Shown: positions 8,516 through 16,725 of the stretch, in pieces
Numbering within the stretch: position 1 is the first letter of the stretch
How the letters are laid out: each line of letters begins with the position of its first letter
Assembly (NCBI GenBank): GCA_937896895.1
Contig: CALBNV010000052.1
Span: forward strand, 1-53,663
DNA length: 53,663 bases
Direction: 5' to 3'
DNA from: an uncultured Bacteroidales bacterium
GTDB lineage: Bacteria; Bacteroidota; Bacteroidia; Bacteroidales; F082
The notes under the pieces: generated by a model
The model's input: only the letters and a program-made list of their open reading frames with translations
The model's database searches: none
Told to the model about the DNA's origin: nothing
Program-made: the position numbers and the translations under genes

Positions 8516-8623
8516 CCTATTGACGATAGTGCCACTCTCTAAAAACCTATAATAAATGCAGGAAAAAGTTTTAATATTGGGTAGCGTTTTGGCACTATCT
8601 CAGTTGTAAAGGAAGCTCACAAG

Positions 8624-9835
8624 GTGGGTATGTATGTTATCGTAGCAGATTTGATGGAAACGTCTCCATCAAAGCAAGAAGCCGATGAGGCTTGGCTGAT
8701 AAGTACAACAGATATTGATACGCTTGAGAATAAATGTAAAGAAGTTGGAGTGACAGCCATAATGTTTGGAGCGAGCGACTTTAATATTTCGAATTGCAGG
8801 GAGCTGTGTAAGCGATTAAATCTGCCAATCTATTGCGATAATGATGAGACATGGGCTGTGGCGAGAGACAAACGCAAGTTCAAGACAATATGCAAGGAAG
8901 TTGGTGCTCCTATTGCAACAGATTATGAGTTTACCGATGAGCAGTTGAATGATATGGCAGGACGGATATCTTACCCCGTGGTTGTAAAGCCTTCTGATAA
9001 GAGTGGTAACAGGGGAATGAGTTATTGCAAGAATGCAGATGAGTTGATAGAGGCTTATGTCAATGCAAGAAGCATATCCGACAAGAGCATCATAGTAGAA
9101 CGTCAATTGGTAGGTGATGAGTATAACGTTCATTATGTGCTGGCTAATGGTGAGGCCCGTCTGCTTTATTTCAGTTCCACACATCACGAACCTGGGTGTG
9201 CAAGCAATTTATACTCTTTCAAATGTACCACAAGCAATCATCTGAAACAATACATTGAAGAAGTCAACGAAAGTGTTAAGACGGTATTTTATAAGGCTGG
9301 ATGCAAGGAAGGTATTGTATGGGTGGATATAATGCGAGACAAAGATGGGAAATTCTATCTGCTTGAGATGGGATACAGATTTGGAGGGGTGATGACATAT
9401 CGACCATACGAATTAGTGTCAGGCTTCAATACGGTAAAGTGGATGCTTGATATTGCAAGAGGGAGGAAGCACCAGATTGGTGATTTGCCAGAAGAACTTA
9501 ATCAGGCATACGCTGGTTGTGCCGCATCATATCATCTGTTTACAAAACATGCTGGTGTGGCAAAATGTGTGGAAGGCGTAGAGAAAATTGAGCAGATGAA
9601 AGATGTATTTGTCGATATGCCTAAACGCTCGGGGGCAACGGTCAGAGAAAAGGCGACTATGGGACTGATAGGAATTTACGGAAAAGATATCGATGATTTA
9701 TGCGATAAAGTTTCTGCCGTTAATACCGTTTTGAGTATTAAAGACGAGGAAGGGAAGGATATGGTGATTATTTATGATGATTACGAATCCTTGAGAGAAG
9801 AATACAATTCAGGTATTAGACAATTTGGTGCATAG
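8624..9835 (+). CDS. ATP-grasp ligase, copy 4, with a frameshifted 5' end
   Basis: The open frame encodes 403 residues of an ATP-grasp protein. It has the ATP site YPVVVKPSDKSGNRGMSYC, the hinge SIIVERQLVGDEYNVHYV and a metal-binding region around YLLEMGYRFGGVM, where M-G-Y replaces N-P. The natural start is probably ATG 8556. Its frame reads MQEKVLILGS and then shifts, while the other frame resumes at 8585 with RFGTISVVKEAHK and continues into this ORF. One missing base near 8585 would explain it. As read, only a shortened protein from GTG 8624 or ATG 8630 could be made, lacking the first strand of the N-terminal Rossmann-like domain. It may be a pseudogene, an OFF allele or a consensus error. 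Confidence 0.8.
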   Translation: MGMYVIVADLMETSPSKQEADEAWLISTTDIDTLENKCKEVGVTAIMFGASDFNISNCRELCKRLNLPIYCDNDETWAVARDKRKFKTICKEVGAPIATDYEFTDEQLNDMAGRISYPVVVKPSDKSGNRGMSYCKNADELIEAYVNARSISDKSIIVERQLVGDEYNVHYVLANGEARLLYFSSTHHEPGCASNLYSFKCTTSNHLKQYIEEVNESVKTVFYKAGCKEGIVWVDIMRDKDGKFYLLEMGYRFGGVMTYRPYELVSGFNTVKWMLDIARGRKHQIGDLPEELNQAYAGCAASYHLFTKHAGVAKCVEGVEKIEQMKDVFVDMPKRSGATVREKATMGLIGIYGKDIDDLCDKVSAVNTVLSIKDEEGKDMVIIYDDYESLREEYNSGIRQFGA

Positions 9836-9875
9836 AAATGAAATCAGTTCAATATGCGTGATAAAAATAAGATTA

Positions 9876-10790
9876 ATGAACAACGAAGTAATATTTGACG
9901 AAATCACTGTAGAAGGGCTTCCGCTGAAGCTAGTCCGTGACGACCTCTTCCCTTTTATTGGAGGTGGCAGCAAAGCTCGTAAGGCGGTGGCTTACGAGGC
10001 ATTCTTGCGTGAAGGCGGCTACAACGCTATCGTGACCTGCGGAGGAATTCAGAGTAACCACAACAGGGCTATGGCTTTGATGTGCGCCCGTAATGGATGG
10101 AAGTGCCATCTGTGTATTCAGGGGACAGAGGAGCGTTTCTTTAGCGAGAAGGGTAATGCATTGATTGATCGTCTCTCGGGTGCAGAGTGCGAAATCATCC
10201 GTCCGGAAGATACGGCTGTGGCAATGGACAGGGCCATGGAGAAGTTGAAGGCCGAAGGCTATAATCCATTCTATGTTCACGGTGGCGGTCACGACCTGCC
10301 AGGAGGAACTTGTTTTGTGGATGCAGTGGAGTCGTTGAAGGCTCAGTGTGATGCCGAGGGCTACAAGCCTGACTACATCTTTATGGCTTCCGGAACTGGT
10401 TCGACACAGGCAGGAATTGCCGTTGGATTGGACAAGGTGGGCTGGAGTGATGTGAAGCTGGTGGGCGTCAGTGTTGCCCGTCAGCAGGAACGCGGGAAGA
10501 AGGTGATTGTGGATTTCGCCAATATGCTTGCCAAGCATTACGGAATGCCTCAGGACTATGAAGAGAAGATACGGTTTACAGCTGACTATCTGATGGGAGG
10601 CTATGAGCAATTCGTTCCTGAAATGAAGGAATACCTTGATGGCGTGATGGCAAAGACAGGTCTGCTGTTCGATACAACCTATTCCGGCAAGGGCTTCTAC
10701 GGAATGATGAATGAAATCAAAAAGAACCATCTGGAGAGTAAGAAGATAATCTTCTGGCATACCGGTGGGATTATGAATATAATGAAATAG
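9876..10790 (+). CDS. D-cysteine desulfhydrase / ACC deaminase family PLP enzyme
   Basis: A 304-residue fold-type II PLP enzyme of the 1-aminocyclopropane-1-carboxylate deaminase/D-cysteine desulfhydrase family. The Schiff-base lysine lies in FIGGGSKARKAVAYEA, the cofactor and substrate segment is VTCGGIQSNHNRAMAL, the phosphate loop is ASGTGSTQAGIAVGL, and the C-terminal segment contains FWHTGGI. Members eliminate or deaminate small amino acids such as D-cysteine. I chose ATG 9876 because alignment-quality sequence begins at NNEVIFDEITVEGLPLKLVRDD; the open frame upstream overlaps the ATP-grasp gene. It lies in a cluster of ligases, so it may supply or modify an amino-acid building block rather than act in catabolism (inference). 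Confidence 0.88.
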   Translation: MNNEVIFDEITVEGLPLKLVRDDLFPFIGGGSKARKAVAYEAFLREGGYNAIVTCGGIQSNHNRAMALMCARNGWKCHLCIQGTEERFFSEKGNALIDRLSGAECEIIRPEDTAVAMDRAMEKLKAEGYNPFYVHGGGHDLPGGTCFVDAVESLKAQCDAEGYKPDYIFMASGTGSTQAGIAVGLDKVGWSDVKLVGVSVARQQERGKKVIVDFANMLAKHYGMPQDYEEKIRFTADYLMGGYEQFVPEMKEYLDGVMAKTGLLFDTTYSGKGFYGMMNEIKKNHLESKKIIFWHTGGIMNIMK

Positions 10791-10795
10791 CGACT

Positions 10796-11074
10796 ATGAA
10801 GATAGAATACAAAGAATTGAAAGGTCTGCCGTCTCTGGCTTGGTGCGCTATTATGACCAAGGGTGAAGAGGTGATGAAAGCCCTTGTGGGCAGGATGGTG
10901 GAGTGCCGTGAAGATGGTTTCGAGTCAGGAATCTGGGACGGAGAGTTTGAGAAACAGGATTTCCACACTGCGACTTACGGCTGCTTAACTGGCTGTAAGT
11001 CAACTGAATGGGGGGGTATTTATCACTCCAACTCACATGCAGGAGTATCTGTTTGCGGTAAAGAGGGACGATAA
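10796..11074 (+). pseudogene. N-terminal part of the asparagine-synthase-like gene, separated by a frameshift
   Basis: This frame starts at ATG 10796, 5 nt after the previous stop. It encodes MKIEYKELKGLPSLAWCAIM and continues meaningfully to about STEWGG at 11014. There a run of seven G (11010-11016) breaks the frame; the following residues up to 11074 are out-of-frame sequence. The correct continuation is in the frame of the next ORF, giving TEWG, then VFITPTHMQEYLFAVKR. Six or nine G would restore one continuous gene of about 500 codons. No separate function is proposed for this fragment. Confidence 0.7.
11010..11016 (+). repeat. Homopolymeric G7 tract at a frameshift
   Basis: Seven consecutive G lie exactly where the reading frame of the asparagine-synthase-like gene switches. 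The reading frames upstream and downstream join if the tract has six or nine G. This is consistent with an OFF state of a slippage-controlled gene, and equally with a homopolymer consensus error. Confidence 0.75.
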
Positions 11075-12302
11075 GTTGTATGTTTCCAATTCAATGCCGT
11101 TTGTGCTGCTTGAAAGTGGAGAGAGGCTTGATGCGGACTACTACGATTACGAATATGATTTGAACAGTACGATGCTCGGGTATGAACGATGCCACAGAAG
11201 CACTCCGCTGAGAGGAGGTAACAAGCTGATGATATTCCGCGGATGCAGAGTGAGTGTCGATAAGAATCTTAACATAAAAGAGGAACGGCAGAATCACAGA
11301 TTTCCTATGGGGAACTTTGCTGAATATAAAGCCAGTGTGCTTGGCGTGATGGACAGGATGGTGAAGAATGCACAATCACCGGCACGAAAGCATCAGTATG
11401 GCTTAATAACGACTATTTCGAGAGGCTATGACGCTTGTGCTTCGAGCGTGCTGGCTCACGAGGTCGGTTGTGATACAAGCCTGTCGTTCATAGCTCCGGC
11501 CAAGTATCTGAAGGATGATGGAAGGGAGATAGCAAAGACCATAGGATATAAGAACATCTTGACTGGTGATGCGGACGAGTTCAAGCAGAATGAGGATTTT
11601 CTGGAAGCGGAAGGAAGCTGTACGGGAGTGGCTGGCGGAGGTGCATCGTTCCTTTGTTTTGAGAAGTTTACTGGAGGCAAGATTCAGTTCGGTGGAGAGA
11701 GAGGAGATTCTATGTGGGAACGTCTGCACGTGAATGTGAATGACAACCTGGACTATACGGCAGGAAATACTTTGGCTCAGACAGGAGTGAGCATTGAACC
11801 ACATTTGCGGAACAACACTATCGCAGTTGAGATACCTTTGATTGGCTGTAACCAGTGGACGGATACAGCTCGTATCTCAAATTCTGAGGAGATGAAGCCT
11901 TGGGTTGTGAGAGAGCGATACGACCGTCCGATTGCCAGAAGAATTGTTGAAGAGGCAGGCGTTGAACGTGATGAGTTTGGTCGCGCCAAGATGGGTGCCG
12001 GCATTACGATGCATTACGAGACAAAGAAGACCATCGGCAGGAAAATGTCGAAGAAGTCGTATGCAGATTTTATCCGCTTCTGTAACGGCTTGAAGCGCAA
12101 CAGATGGAAGGAAATCTGCAATGACATCAAATACTATTCAAGCGAATATCCAGATTATGTGAACTTTGTATTTGGCAAGCTTCATTTGAAATTGAGAATT
12201 CATAAAAAGACTGGTTGGAAGAGTAGCCCTACCACCCAGTTGCTGATACTTTGGGCTACGGAAACGATGATAAAGAAATATCAAATCTATACACAACAAT
12301 GA
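11037..12302 (+). CDS. Asparagine synthase-like (PP-loop) enzyme, main part
   Basis: 421 residues are open from ATG 11037, but the real gene probably starts at 10796 (see the N-terminal fragment). The central domain resembles the ATP-pyrophosphatase domain of the AsnB family. YGLITTISRGYDACASSVLA matches the PP-loop SGGxDS in the degenerate form SRGYD. GDADEFKQNEDFLEAEGSC and the adenylation-type remainder follow. No N-terminal glutaminase (Cys2) domain is visible, so ammonia or an amine would come from elsewhere. Enzymes of this type adenylate a carboxylate and form an amide. The stop overlaps the start of the next ATP-grasp gene (ATGA). The function as an amide-forming enzyme of the locus is inferred. 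Confidence 0.65.
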   Translation: MQEYLFAVKRDDKLYVSNSMPFVLLESGERLDADYYDYEYDLNSTMLGYERCHRSTPLRGGNKLMIFRGCRVSVDKNLNIKEERQNHRFPMGNFAEYKASVLGVMDRMVKNAQSPARKHQYGLITTISRGYDACASSVLAHEVGCDTSLSFIAPAKYLKDDGREIAKTIGYKNILTGDADEFKQNEDFLEAEGSCTGVAGGGASFLCFEKFTGGKIQFGGERGDSMWERLHVNVNDNLDYTAGNTLAQTGVSIEPHLRNNTIAVEIPLIGCNQWTDTARISNSEEMKPWVVRERYDRPIARRIVEEAGVERDEFGRAKMGAGITMHYETKKTIGRKMSKKSYADFIRFCNGLKRNRWKEICNDIKYYSSEYPDYVNFVFGKLHLKLRIHKKTGWKSSPTTQLLILWATETMIKKYQIYTQQ

Positions 12303-13306
12303 ACATTCTTTTTACCTGTGCAGGACGTAGAACGTACCTGCTGAAGTATTTCAAAGAGAATATGGCCGAGGGCGACAAGGTGGTGGCCACTGATATGCAG
12401 CTTTCTGCTCCTGCCCTCCAGGTGGCAGACGTGAAGTTGCAGGTGCCTGCGGTATATGACCCTGAGTATGTGAACATCACGCTGAATATTTGCAAGGAGC
12501 AGAAGATTGATGCCTTGCTGAGCTTGAACGATTTGGAACTGCCTATCCTTGCGGAGAATAAGGCAAGGTTCGAGGCGATTGGGGTGAAGGTGATTGTGAG
12601 TGATCCGAAGGTGATTGACATTGCCTTCGACAAGTATAAGACGGCTCAGTGGGTAGAGTCCATCGGGCTGACGGCTCCGAAGACTTACGTGCGACTGGAG
12701 GATTGCAAGCGTGCGCTGGCAGCTGGTGAGATTCAGTTTCCGCTCTTTATGAAGCCTCGCTGGGGCAGCGGTTCCATCGGCCTTGAGAGCATTGCGGATA
12801 TGGAGGAGCTGGACATCTACTACAACCTGCTGATGAAGAAGATAAAGAAGACGATTCTGGCTACGGCTTCGGTGGGCGATGAGTATATTATGATTCAGGA
12901 GAAGCTGACGGGCGATGAGTTCGGGCTGGATGTGATGAACGACCTTGATGGCAGGAACGTGGGCGTTTCGGTCAAGAAGAAGCTGGCGATGCGTGCCGGT
13001 GAGACGGACAAGGCCATCACGATGGATCTGCCCGAGGTGCGCGAGATGGGCCGCAAGATAGGCTCAGAACTTGGTCACATCGGCAACCTTGACGTTGATA
13101 TAATGCAGAGGGCTGATGGAGCATATTGCGTGCTGGAACTCAACCCCCGTTTCGGTGGTGGCTTCCCATTCTCGTATGAGGCAGGAGTGAATCTTCCTAA
13201 GGCTATTTTGGGCTGGCTCCGTGGAGAGGCTGTTGACCCGTCTATGCTTGTCCCTCAGTATGGAAGGATGTTCTCGAAGAACGATTATCTGATGGAGATA
13301 AAGTAG
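12299..13306 (+). CDS. ATP-grasp ligase, copy 5 (carbamoyl-phosphate-synthase-like)
   Basis: A 335-residue ATP-grasp protein paralogous to the ligase at 6268. The N-terminal MNILFTCAGRRTYLLKYFKE is the subfamily signature. The ATP site is FPLFMKPRWGSGSIGLESI, the hinge region is YIMIQEKLTGDEFGLDV, and the metal site is VLELNPRFGGGFPFSYEAGV. All catalytic residues appear present. ATG 12299 overlaps the preceding stop (ATGA), giving translational coupling; the open frame upstream of it lies inside the previous gene. This is the last gene of the packed ligase operon. The sequence after its stop (AACGAAAACGAAAACG) begins the repeat and leader region of the accessory array. Confidence 0.9.
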   Translation: MNILFTCAGRRTYLLKYFKENMAEGDKVVATDMQLSAPALQVADVKLQVPAVYDPEYVNITLNICKEQKIDALLSLNDLELPILAENKARFEAIGVKVIVSDPKVIDIAFDKYKTAQWVESIGLTAPKTYVRLEDCKRALAAGEIQFPLFMKPRWGSGSIGLESIADMEELDIYYNLLMKKIKKTILATASVGDEYIMIQEKLTGDEFGLDVMNDLDGRNVGVSVKKKLAMRAGETDKAITMDLPEVREMGRKIGSELGHIGNLDVDIMQRADGAYCVLELNPRFGGGFPFSYEAGVNLPKAILGWLRGEAVDPSMLVPQYGRMFSKNDYLMEIK

Positions 13307-13342
13307 GCTGCGCCAACGAAAACGAAAACGGGAACGGGCGAG

Positions 13343-13416
13343 GTTAATAATCGTTAATGTGTAAAGTTTTTTCTTGGGATTGGTTTCCGGGTCGGAGGAA
13401 TGTGGTAACTTTGCAG
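13343..13416 (+). promoter_or_regulatory. Shared accessory leader L1 (GTTAA pair plus -7 box)
   Basis: GTTAATAATCGTTAATGTGT starts at 13343 and contains two GTTAA half-sites 10 bp apart. TAACTTTG at 13406-13413 fits the Bacteroidetes -7 consensus TAnnTTTG, 63 bp downstream. The AlbA_2 gene starts 22 bp later. The same arrangement recurs at 17239, 18630, 20540, 22092 and 23523. Confidence 0.75.
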
Positions 13417-13435
13417 CGGAAATATTTGATAAACC

Positions 13436-14956
13436 ATGAAGGATATGGAGAACGTTTCGATTGATGTGCAGAAACTTGCCAAAGTGGGTGAGAATACCGT
13501 TATGGAGTACAAATCATGCTTGAATGAGATAAGTCATTCTGTGTATGAGTCTGTGTGCGCTATGCTGAATCATAATGGTGGCGAAATCCTCATAGGTGTG
13601 TTGAACGATGGCACCATTGAGGGCGTGAATCCTGATAAAGCCATTGACTTGCGAAATAATCTTATCACGACAACCAACAATAGAAGTTCCTTCCTGCCGT
13701 TGCCATACATCGAACCTCAAATATTACGTGTTGATGGCAAGGTGGTAATCTATCTCAATGTCCCTTGCGGGCAGTACGTTTATAGGTATAACGGCAGATA
13801 TTGGGACCGCAATGGCGAGTCGGATGTGGATGTCACAGATTCTCCGGAACTTCTTCAGGCTATGTTTGAAAGGAAGAACCCGAACATTTTTGAAGAGAGG
13901 TTTGTAGATGACCTTTCGGTTGAAGACTTGGACAAACAAACGTTTGCCGATGCCCGCAGGATTGTTCAAACCATCCAGTCTGATCACAGTTGGCTGAAGA
14001 TGACCGATGAAGAACTGCTCAGGAGTTGTGGACTGATGGTGGGAGATAGGTTGAGGTATGCGGCACTGCTGCTCTTCGGCAAGGATGAGGCGATAGCACG
14101 TTTTTTGCCGAGATTCAGATATGAACTGATTTTCCGGATGTGCACCTACAGGCAGTATGTCAATATGGATGAGCATAGCAACAGATATGATGACAGAGTC
14201 ACCCTTTCCTGCAACCTGCTCAAGGTGTATTCGGAGTTGGGGCGTTTTGTCGAGAGACATCTGCCCGACAAGTTTTATCTTCCTTCCGGGAAGAACCAGA
14301 GACTCAACCTGAAACAGGAACTGATGCGAGAAATTGTCGGTAATATCTGTGTGCATCCTGATTTCAGTTCCGGATATGCTTGCTTCTTCGAGGTGTATAA
14401 GGACAGGGTCATTACCCGCAACTCTTCGCGATTGATTCCTATGGTGTCGGAGGGAGACGTTGATATATGGGAACTTGGGAATTACACCAAGAATCCTCTG
14501 CTTGTCAAGGTGTTCCGTGTACTTCACTATGTTGAGGACCTTGGCTCGGGTACCAGGAATATACTTCAGTATGCACCTTTGTACTATGAGGATTATAAGG
14601 TTGAAGTGCTGAATGGACAGAACTTTGTTTTTTCGATAACATACGCTGATGATCCTGAAAATGTCGGTAAAGTTGAAGAAATGTCGGTAAAAAATGTCGG
14701 TAAAACGGAGGGGATGTCGGTAAAAAATGTCGGTAAAGGTGTTTCTGCAAAGGAGAAGCGTAACAGGCGGCATCAGGCAATTATTTCATTGATCAGGGAG
14801 AATGCCGACATCTCGCAGGTGAAGATGGCCTCACGGTTGGAAGTATCAACCAAGACTATAGAACGCGACCTGGAAGAATTGGAGAAAGCTGGTGTTGTGC
14901 GTTACGATGGCGAAAAGAATGCAGGACGGTGGGTGCTGATGAAAGAAGGGAAGTAG
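13436..14956 (+). CDS. AlbA_2 (divergent AAA_4) DNA-binding domain protein with C-terminal winged helix
   Basis: A 506-residue putative regulator. The N-terminal AlbA_2/Schlafen-type domain has ENTVMEYKSCLNE, GGEILIGVLNDGTIEGV and YNGRYWDRNGES at about residues 15-135. A RecG-like ATPase-related middle part follows (RELMREIVGNICVHPDF-type region, then DLGSGTRNIL). A linker with a 33-bp tandem DNA repeat leads to a C-terminal helix-turn-helix, SQVKMASRLEVSTKTIERDL. Such proteins are common in accessory regions and are assumed to act as transcriptional regulators. It has its own copy of the shared leader (L1). A second AlbA_2 protein begins at 52941. Confidence 0.85.
   Translation: MKDMENVSIDVQKLAKVGENTVMEYKSCLNEISHSVYESVCAMLNHNGGEILIGVLNDGTIEGVNPDKAIDLRNNLITTTNNRSSFLPLPYIEPQILRVDGKVVIYLNVPCGQYVYRYNGRYWDRNGESDVDVTDSPELLQAMFERKNPNIFEERFVDDLSVEDLDKQTFADARRIVQTIQSDHSWLKMTDEELLRSCGLMVGDRLRYAALLLFGKDEAIARFLPRFRYELIFRMCTYRQYVNMDEHSNRYDDRVTLSCNLLKVYSELGRFVERHLPDKFYLPSGKNQRLNLKQELMREIVGNICVHPDFSSGYACFFEVYKDRVITRNSSRLIPMVSEGDVDIWELGNYTKNPLLVKVFRVLHYVEDLGSGTRNILQYAPLYYEDYKVEVLNGQNFVFSITYADDPENVGKVEEMSVKNVGKTEGMSVKNVGKGVSAKEKRNRRHQAIISLIRENADISQVKMASRLEVSTKTIERDLEELEKAGVVRYDGEKNAGRWVLMKEGK
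14661..14737 (+). repeat. 33-bp in-frame tandem repeat in the AlbA_2 linker
   Basis: ATGTCGGTAAA occurs five times, starting at 14661, 14681, 14694, 14714 and 14727, with alternating 20- and 13-bp steps. This makes about 2.3 copies of a 33-bp unit encoding NVGKxExMSVK. In-frame repeats of this kind can gain or lose units and so change the distance between the catalytic-type core and the C-terminal DNA-binding helix-turn-helix without breaking the frame. Confidence 0.8.
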
Positions 14957-14987
14957 GTGGATTAGGGCATTGGGAAATAGGGAGGTT

Positions 14988-15242
14988 ATGACCCACGAAG
15001 AAGGTTGGAATCAGAACTTTGAACTGCTCAAAGCTTACATTGAGGAGCATCATCACCTTCCGGATAAGAAGAAGGTGGAGAACAGAGGCTTGCTTTCGTG
15101 GGCGAAATATCAGAGAAAACGAATCAAGGCTGGTACTCTGGATGAAGAAAAGACGAGATTGTTTCTGAAAATGATGTGCAGCCGGTCGAAGGAGCATACT
15201 GGAGGGAAGCGGAAAAGTAACGTTAATAAGTTAACATTTTAA
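14988..15242 (+). CDS. Small helicase-associated-domain (HA) protein, copy 1
   Basis: An 84-residue protein beginning MTHEEGWNQNFELLKAYIEE. The pattern of a tryptophan followed by an acidic helix, HHHLP, and then W(x)nQR(x)nG(x)L fits a single helicase-associated (HA, PF03457) repeat, normally found in tandem at the C-termini of certain helicases. Here it stands alone. I chose ATG 14988 over the in-frame TTG 14970 because it matches the start of its paralogue at 25305 (MTSEEKW). It follows the AlbA_2 gene by about 30 nt and is probably co-transcribed with it. The role is unknown; nucleic-acid binding is inferred from the domain. Confidence 0.65.
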   Translation: MTHEEGWNQNFELLKAYIEEHHHLPDKKKVENRGLLSWAKYQRKRIKAGTLDEEKTRLFLKMMCSRSKEHTGGKRKSNVNKLTF

Positions 15243-15326
15243 AATGACTCAGTTTAGTAATTGGATAAAAATCTTTTCAATGAATAAGGCTGGCACTTGT
15301 TTTATCAATGTAAAAGAGCAATAATT

Positions 15327-16100
15327 ATGAAGTACATCATCGCTGATTCCGTTGGGACTATTCCTCAACTGAATAAAAAACAAAGGCTTGGAAAATTCTC
15401 AAAAACACTATCTTTCAAACTCATTATTGTGGGTTTGTTGATAGGCGGTTGGGCGTTTGTCTATAAATTCTGGCTGTTGGATATTGTGGCACCATTTGCA
15501 TTCTTTGTTCCTTTAGGAGATTTGTGCTATGGAGTTGCTCTTTCTATTATTGCCTCAATAATTTTTTATTTCGTTACCGTTTTTATACCTAAATATCAAT
15601 CAAGGAAGAAAATCAACAGTGTAATAGAACGCAATCTGTATCAGTTGTATAAGCTTTCTGATTTAATTATGCATGATATTTCAGGCATTTTGGAATTTGA
15701 TGAAACGAAAAAGGGTGATTGGATGGCAAGTTGCGAAGGCGATTTAAAGAATGAGGGTCCTAAGTGGTCAATCTTCAATCATTTTGGAGAAACAATCACA
15801 TGGGCCAATTATTTTGATGCCATCATTTTTAATGAAGACCATTATATAGCCAGATTACGTGATTACAGGCAATTCCTACCAGAAGAAGTGCTACTCCTAA
15901 TAGATGATATTGAAAATACCGATAAGTTCAGAAGTGCATTCCATCTCTATGTTAGTATGTATGGGGAAATAATTCATACTGCTAAAGGTGAGAATTTGGA
16001 TTTATATAGAAACATTAGTGGTTTCAAAAATGTGTTATGGGATCACGTGAAAAATTTGCATCAAATTTTAACGGCTTATCAATTGTCGAGAGTAGATTAA
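15327..16100 (+). CDS. Hypothetical membrane protein with two N-terminal transmembrane segments
   Basis: A 257-residue protein not assigned to a family. Two hydrophobic stretches at about residues 32-54 (SFKLIIVGLLIGGWAFVYKF) and 64-90 (FFVPLGDLCYGVALSIIASI) are followed by a basic boundary (KYQSRKK) and a mainly helical soluble domain of about 165 residues. That topology places most of the protein in the cytoplasm. I chose ATG 15327 (MKYIIADSV) because the open frame before it has no membrane or domain features. The local base composition is AT-richer than the flanking genes, in line with horizontal acquisition. No function is proposed. Confidence 0.6.
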   Translation: MKYIIADSVGTIPQLNKKQRLGKFSKTLSFKLIIVGLLIGGWAFVYKFWLLDIVAPFAFFVPLGDLCYGVALSIIASIIFYFVTVFIPKYQSRKKINSVIERNLYQLYKLSDLIMHDISGILEFDETKKGDWMASCEGDLKNEGPKWSIFNHFGETITWANYFDAIIFNEDHYIARLRDYRQFLPEEVLLLIDDIENTDKFRSAFHLYVSMYGEIIHTAKGENLDLYRNISGFKNVLWDHVKNLHQILTAYQLSRVD

Positions 16101-16119
16101 CATTAGCAACTATTACAAT

Positions 16120-16725
16120 ATGATACTGAAACGATTGTTTGATATTTTGGCAAGCTTTTTCGGTCTGCTGATTCTGTGGCCTGTGCTGGTGATTGTGGCA
16201 ATTCTGGTGAAGGTGAAGATGCCAGGGGGACCTGCATTCTTCTGCCAGAAGCGTGTGGGCAAGGACGGGAAACTGTTCACCTGCCATAAGTTCAGGACGA
16301 TGGTGGTGGCACCAGCAAGGAACGATAACGATGACGATAACGATAACAAGAATGGCTGGAGTTCGGTGAGCGTATCGGGCGACAGCCGCATCACCCCTTT
16401 GGGAGCTAAGTTGCGCCATTACAAACTGGATGAGCTGCCCGAGCTGTGGGATGTGCTCATCGGCAATATGAGCTTCGTAGGGCCTCGTCCCGATGTCCCC
16501 GGGTATGCCGACAAACTGGAGGGTGACGACCGTGACGTGCTGAAGCTCCGTCCCGGAATCACAGGACCGGCAACTTTGAAATACAGGTTGGAGGACGAAA
16601 TGATAGCTGAATACGTTTCTCAAAAGCAGGCTGCCGGAGACCCCCGTCCCGCACAGGACATCGCTGTGGAGTATAACGACACTGTCATCTATCCCGACAA
16701 AGTGCGCCTGAACTGCTACTACTAA
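16120..16725 (+). CDS. Sugar transferase, copy 3, truncated by an in-frame stop
   Basis: 201 residues of a PF02397 sugar transferase. It has a membrane segment (about residues 8-30), FFCQKRVGKDGKLFTCHKFR, KLDELPELWDVLIGNMSFVG, PRPDVPGYAD and RPGITGPATLKYR. Two oddities stand out. After residue 67 an asparagine/aspartate-rich insert, ARNDNDDDNDNKNGWSS, is encoded by an AACGATAACGATGACGATAA-type tract, the same simple repeat seen between genes nearby. After TAA at 16723 the frame continues to 16812 with RHYSFIKDIEMIFATVLGKK, the normal C-terminus of such enzymes, so about 28 residues are lost to a nonsense codon. The catalytic core is intact, so residual activity is possible. It precedes a metallo-hydrolase remnant. 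Confidence 0.85.
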   Translation: MILKRLFDILASFFGLLILWPVLVIVAILVKVKMPGGPAFFCQKRVGKDGKLFTCHKFRTMVVAPARNDNDDDNDNKNGWSSVSVSGDSRITPLGAKLRHYKLDELPELWDVLIGNMSFVGPRPDVPGYADKLEGDDRDVLKLRPGITGPATLKYRLEDEMIAEYVSQKQAAGDPRPAQDIAVEYNDTVIYPDKVRLNCYY

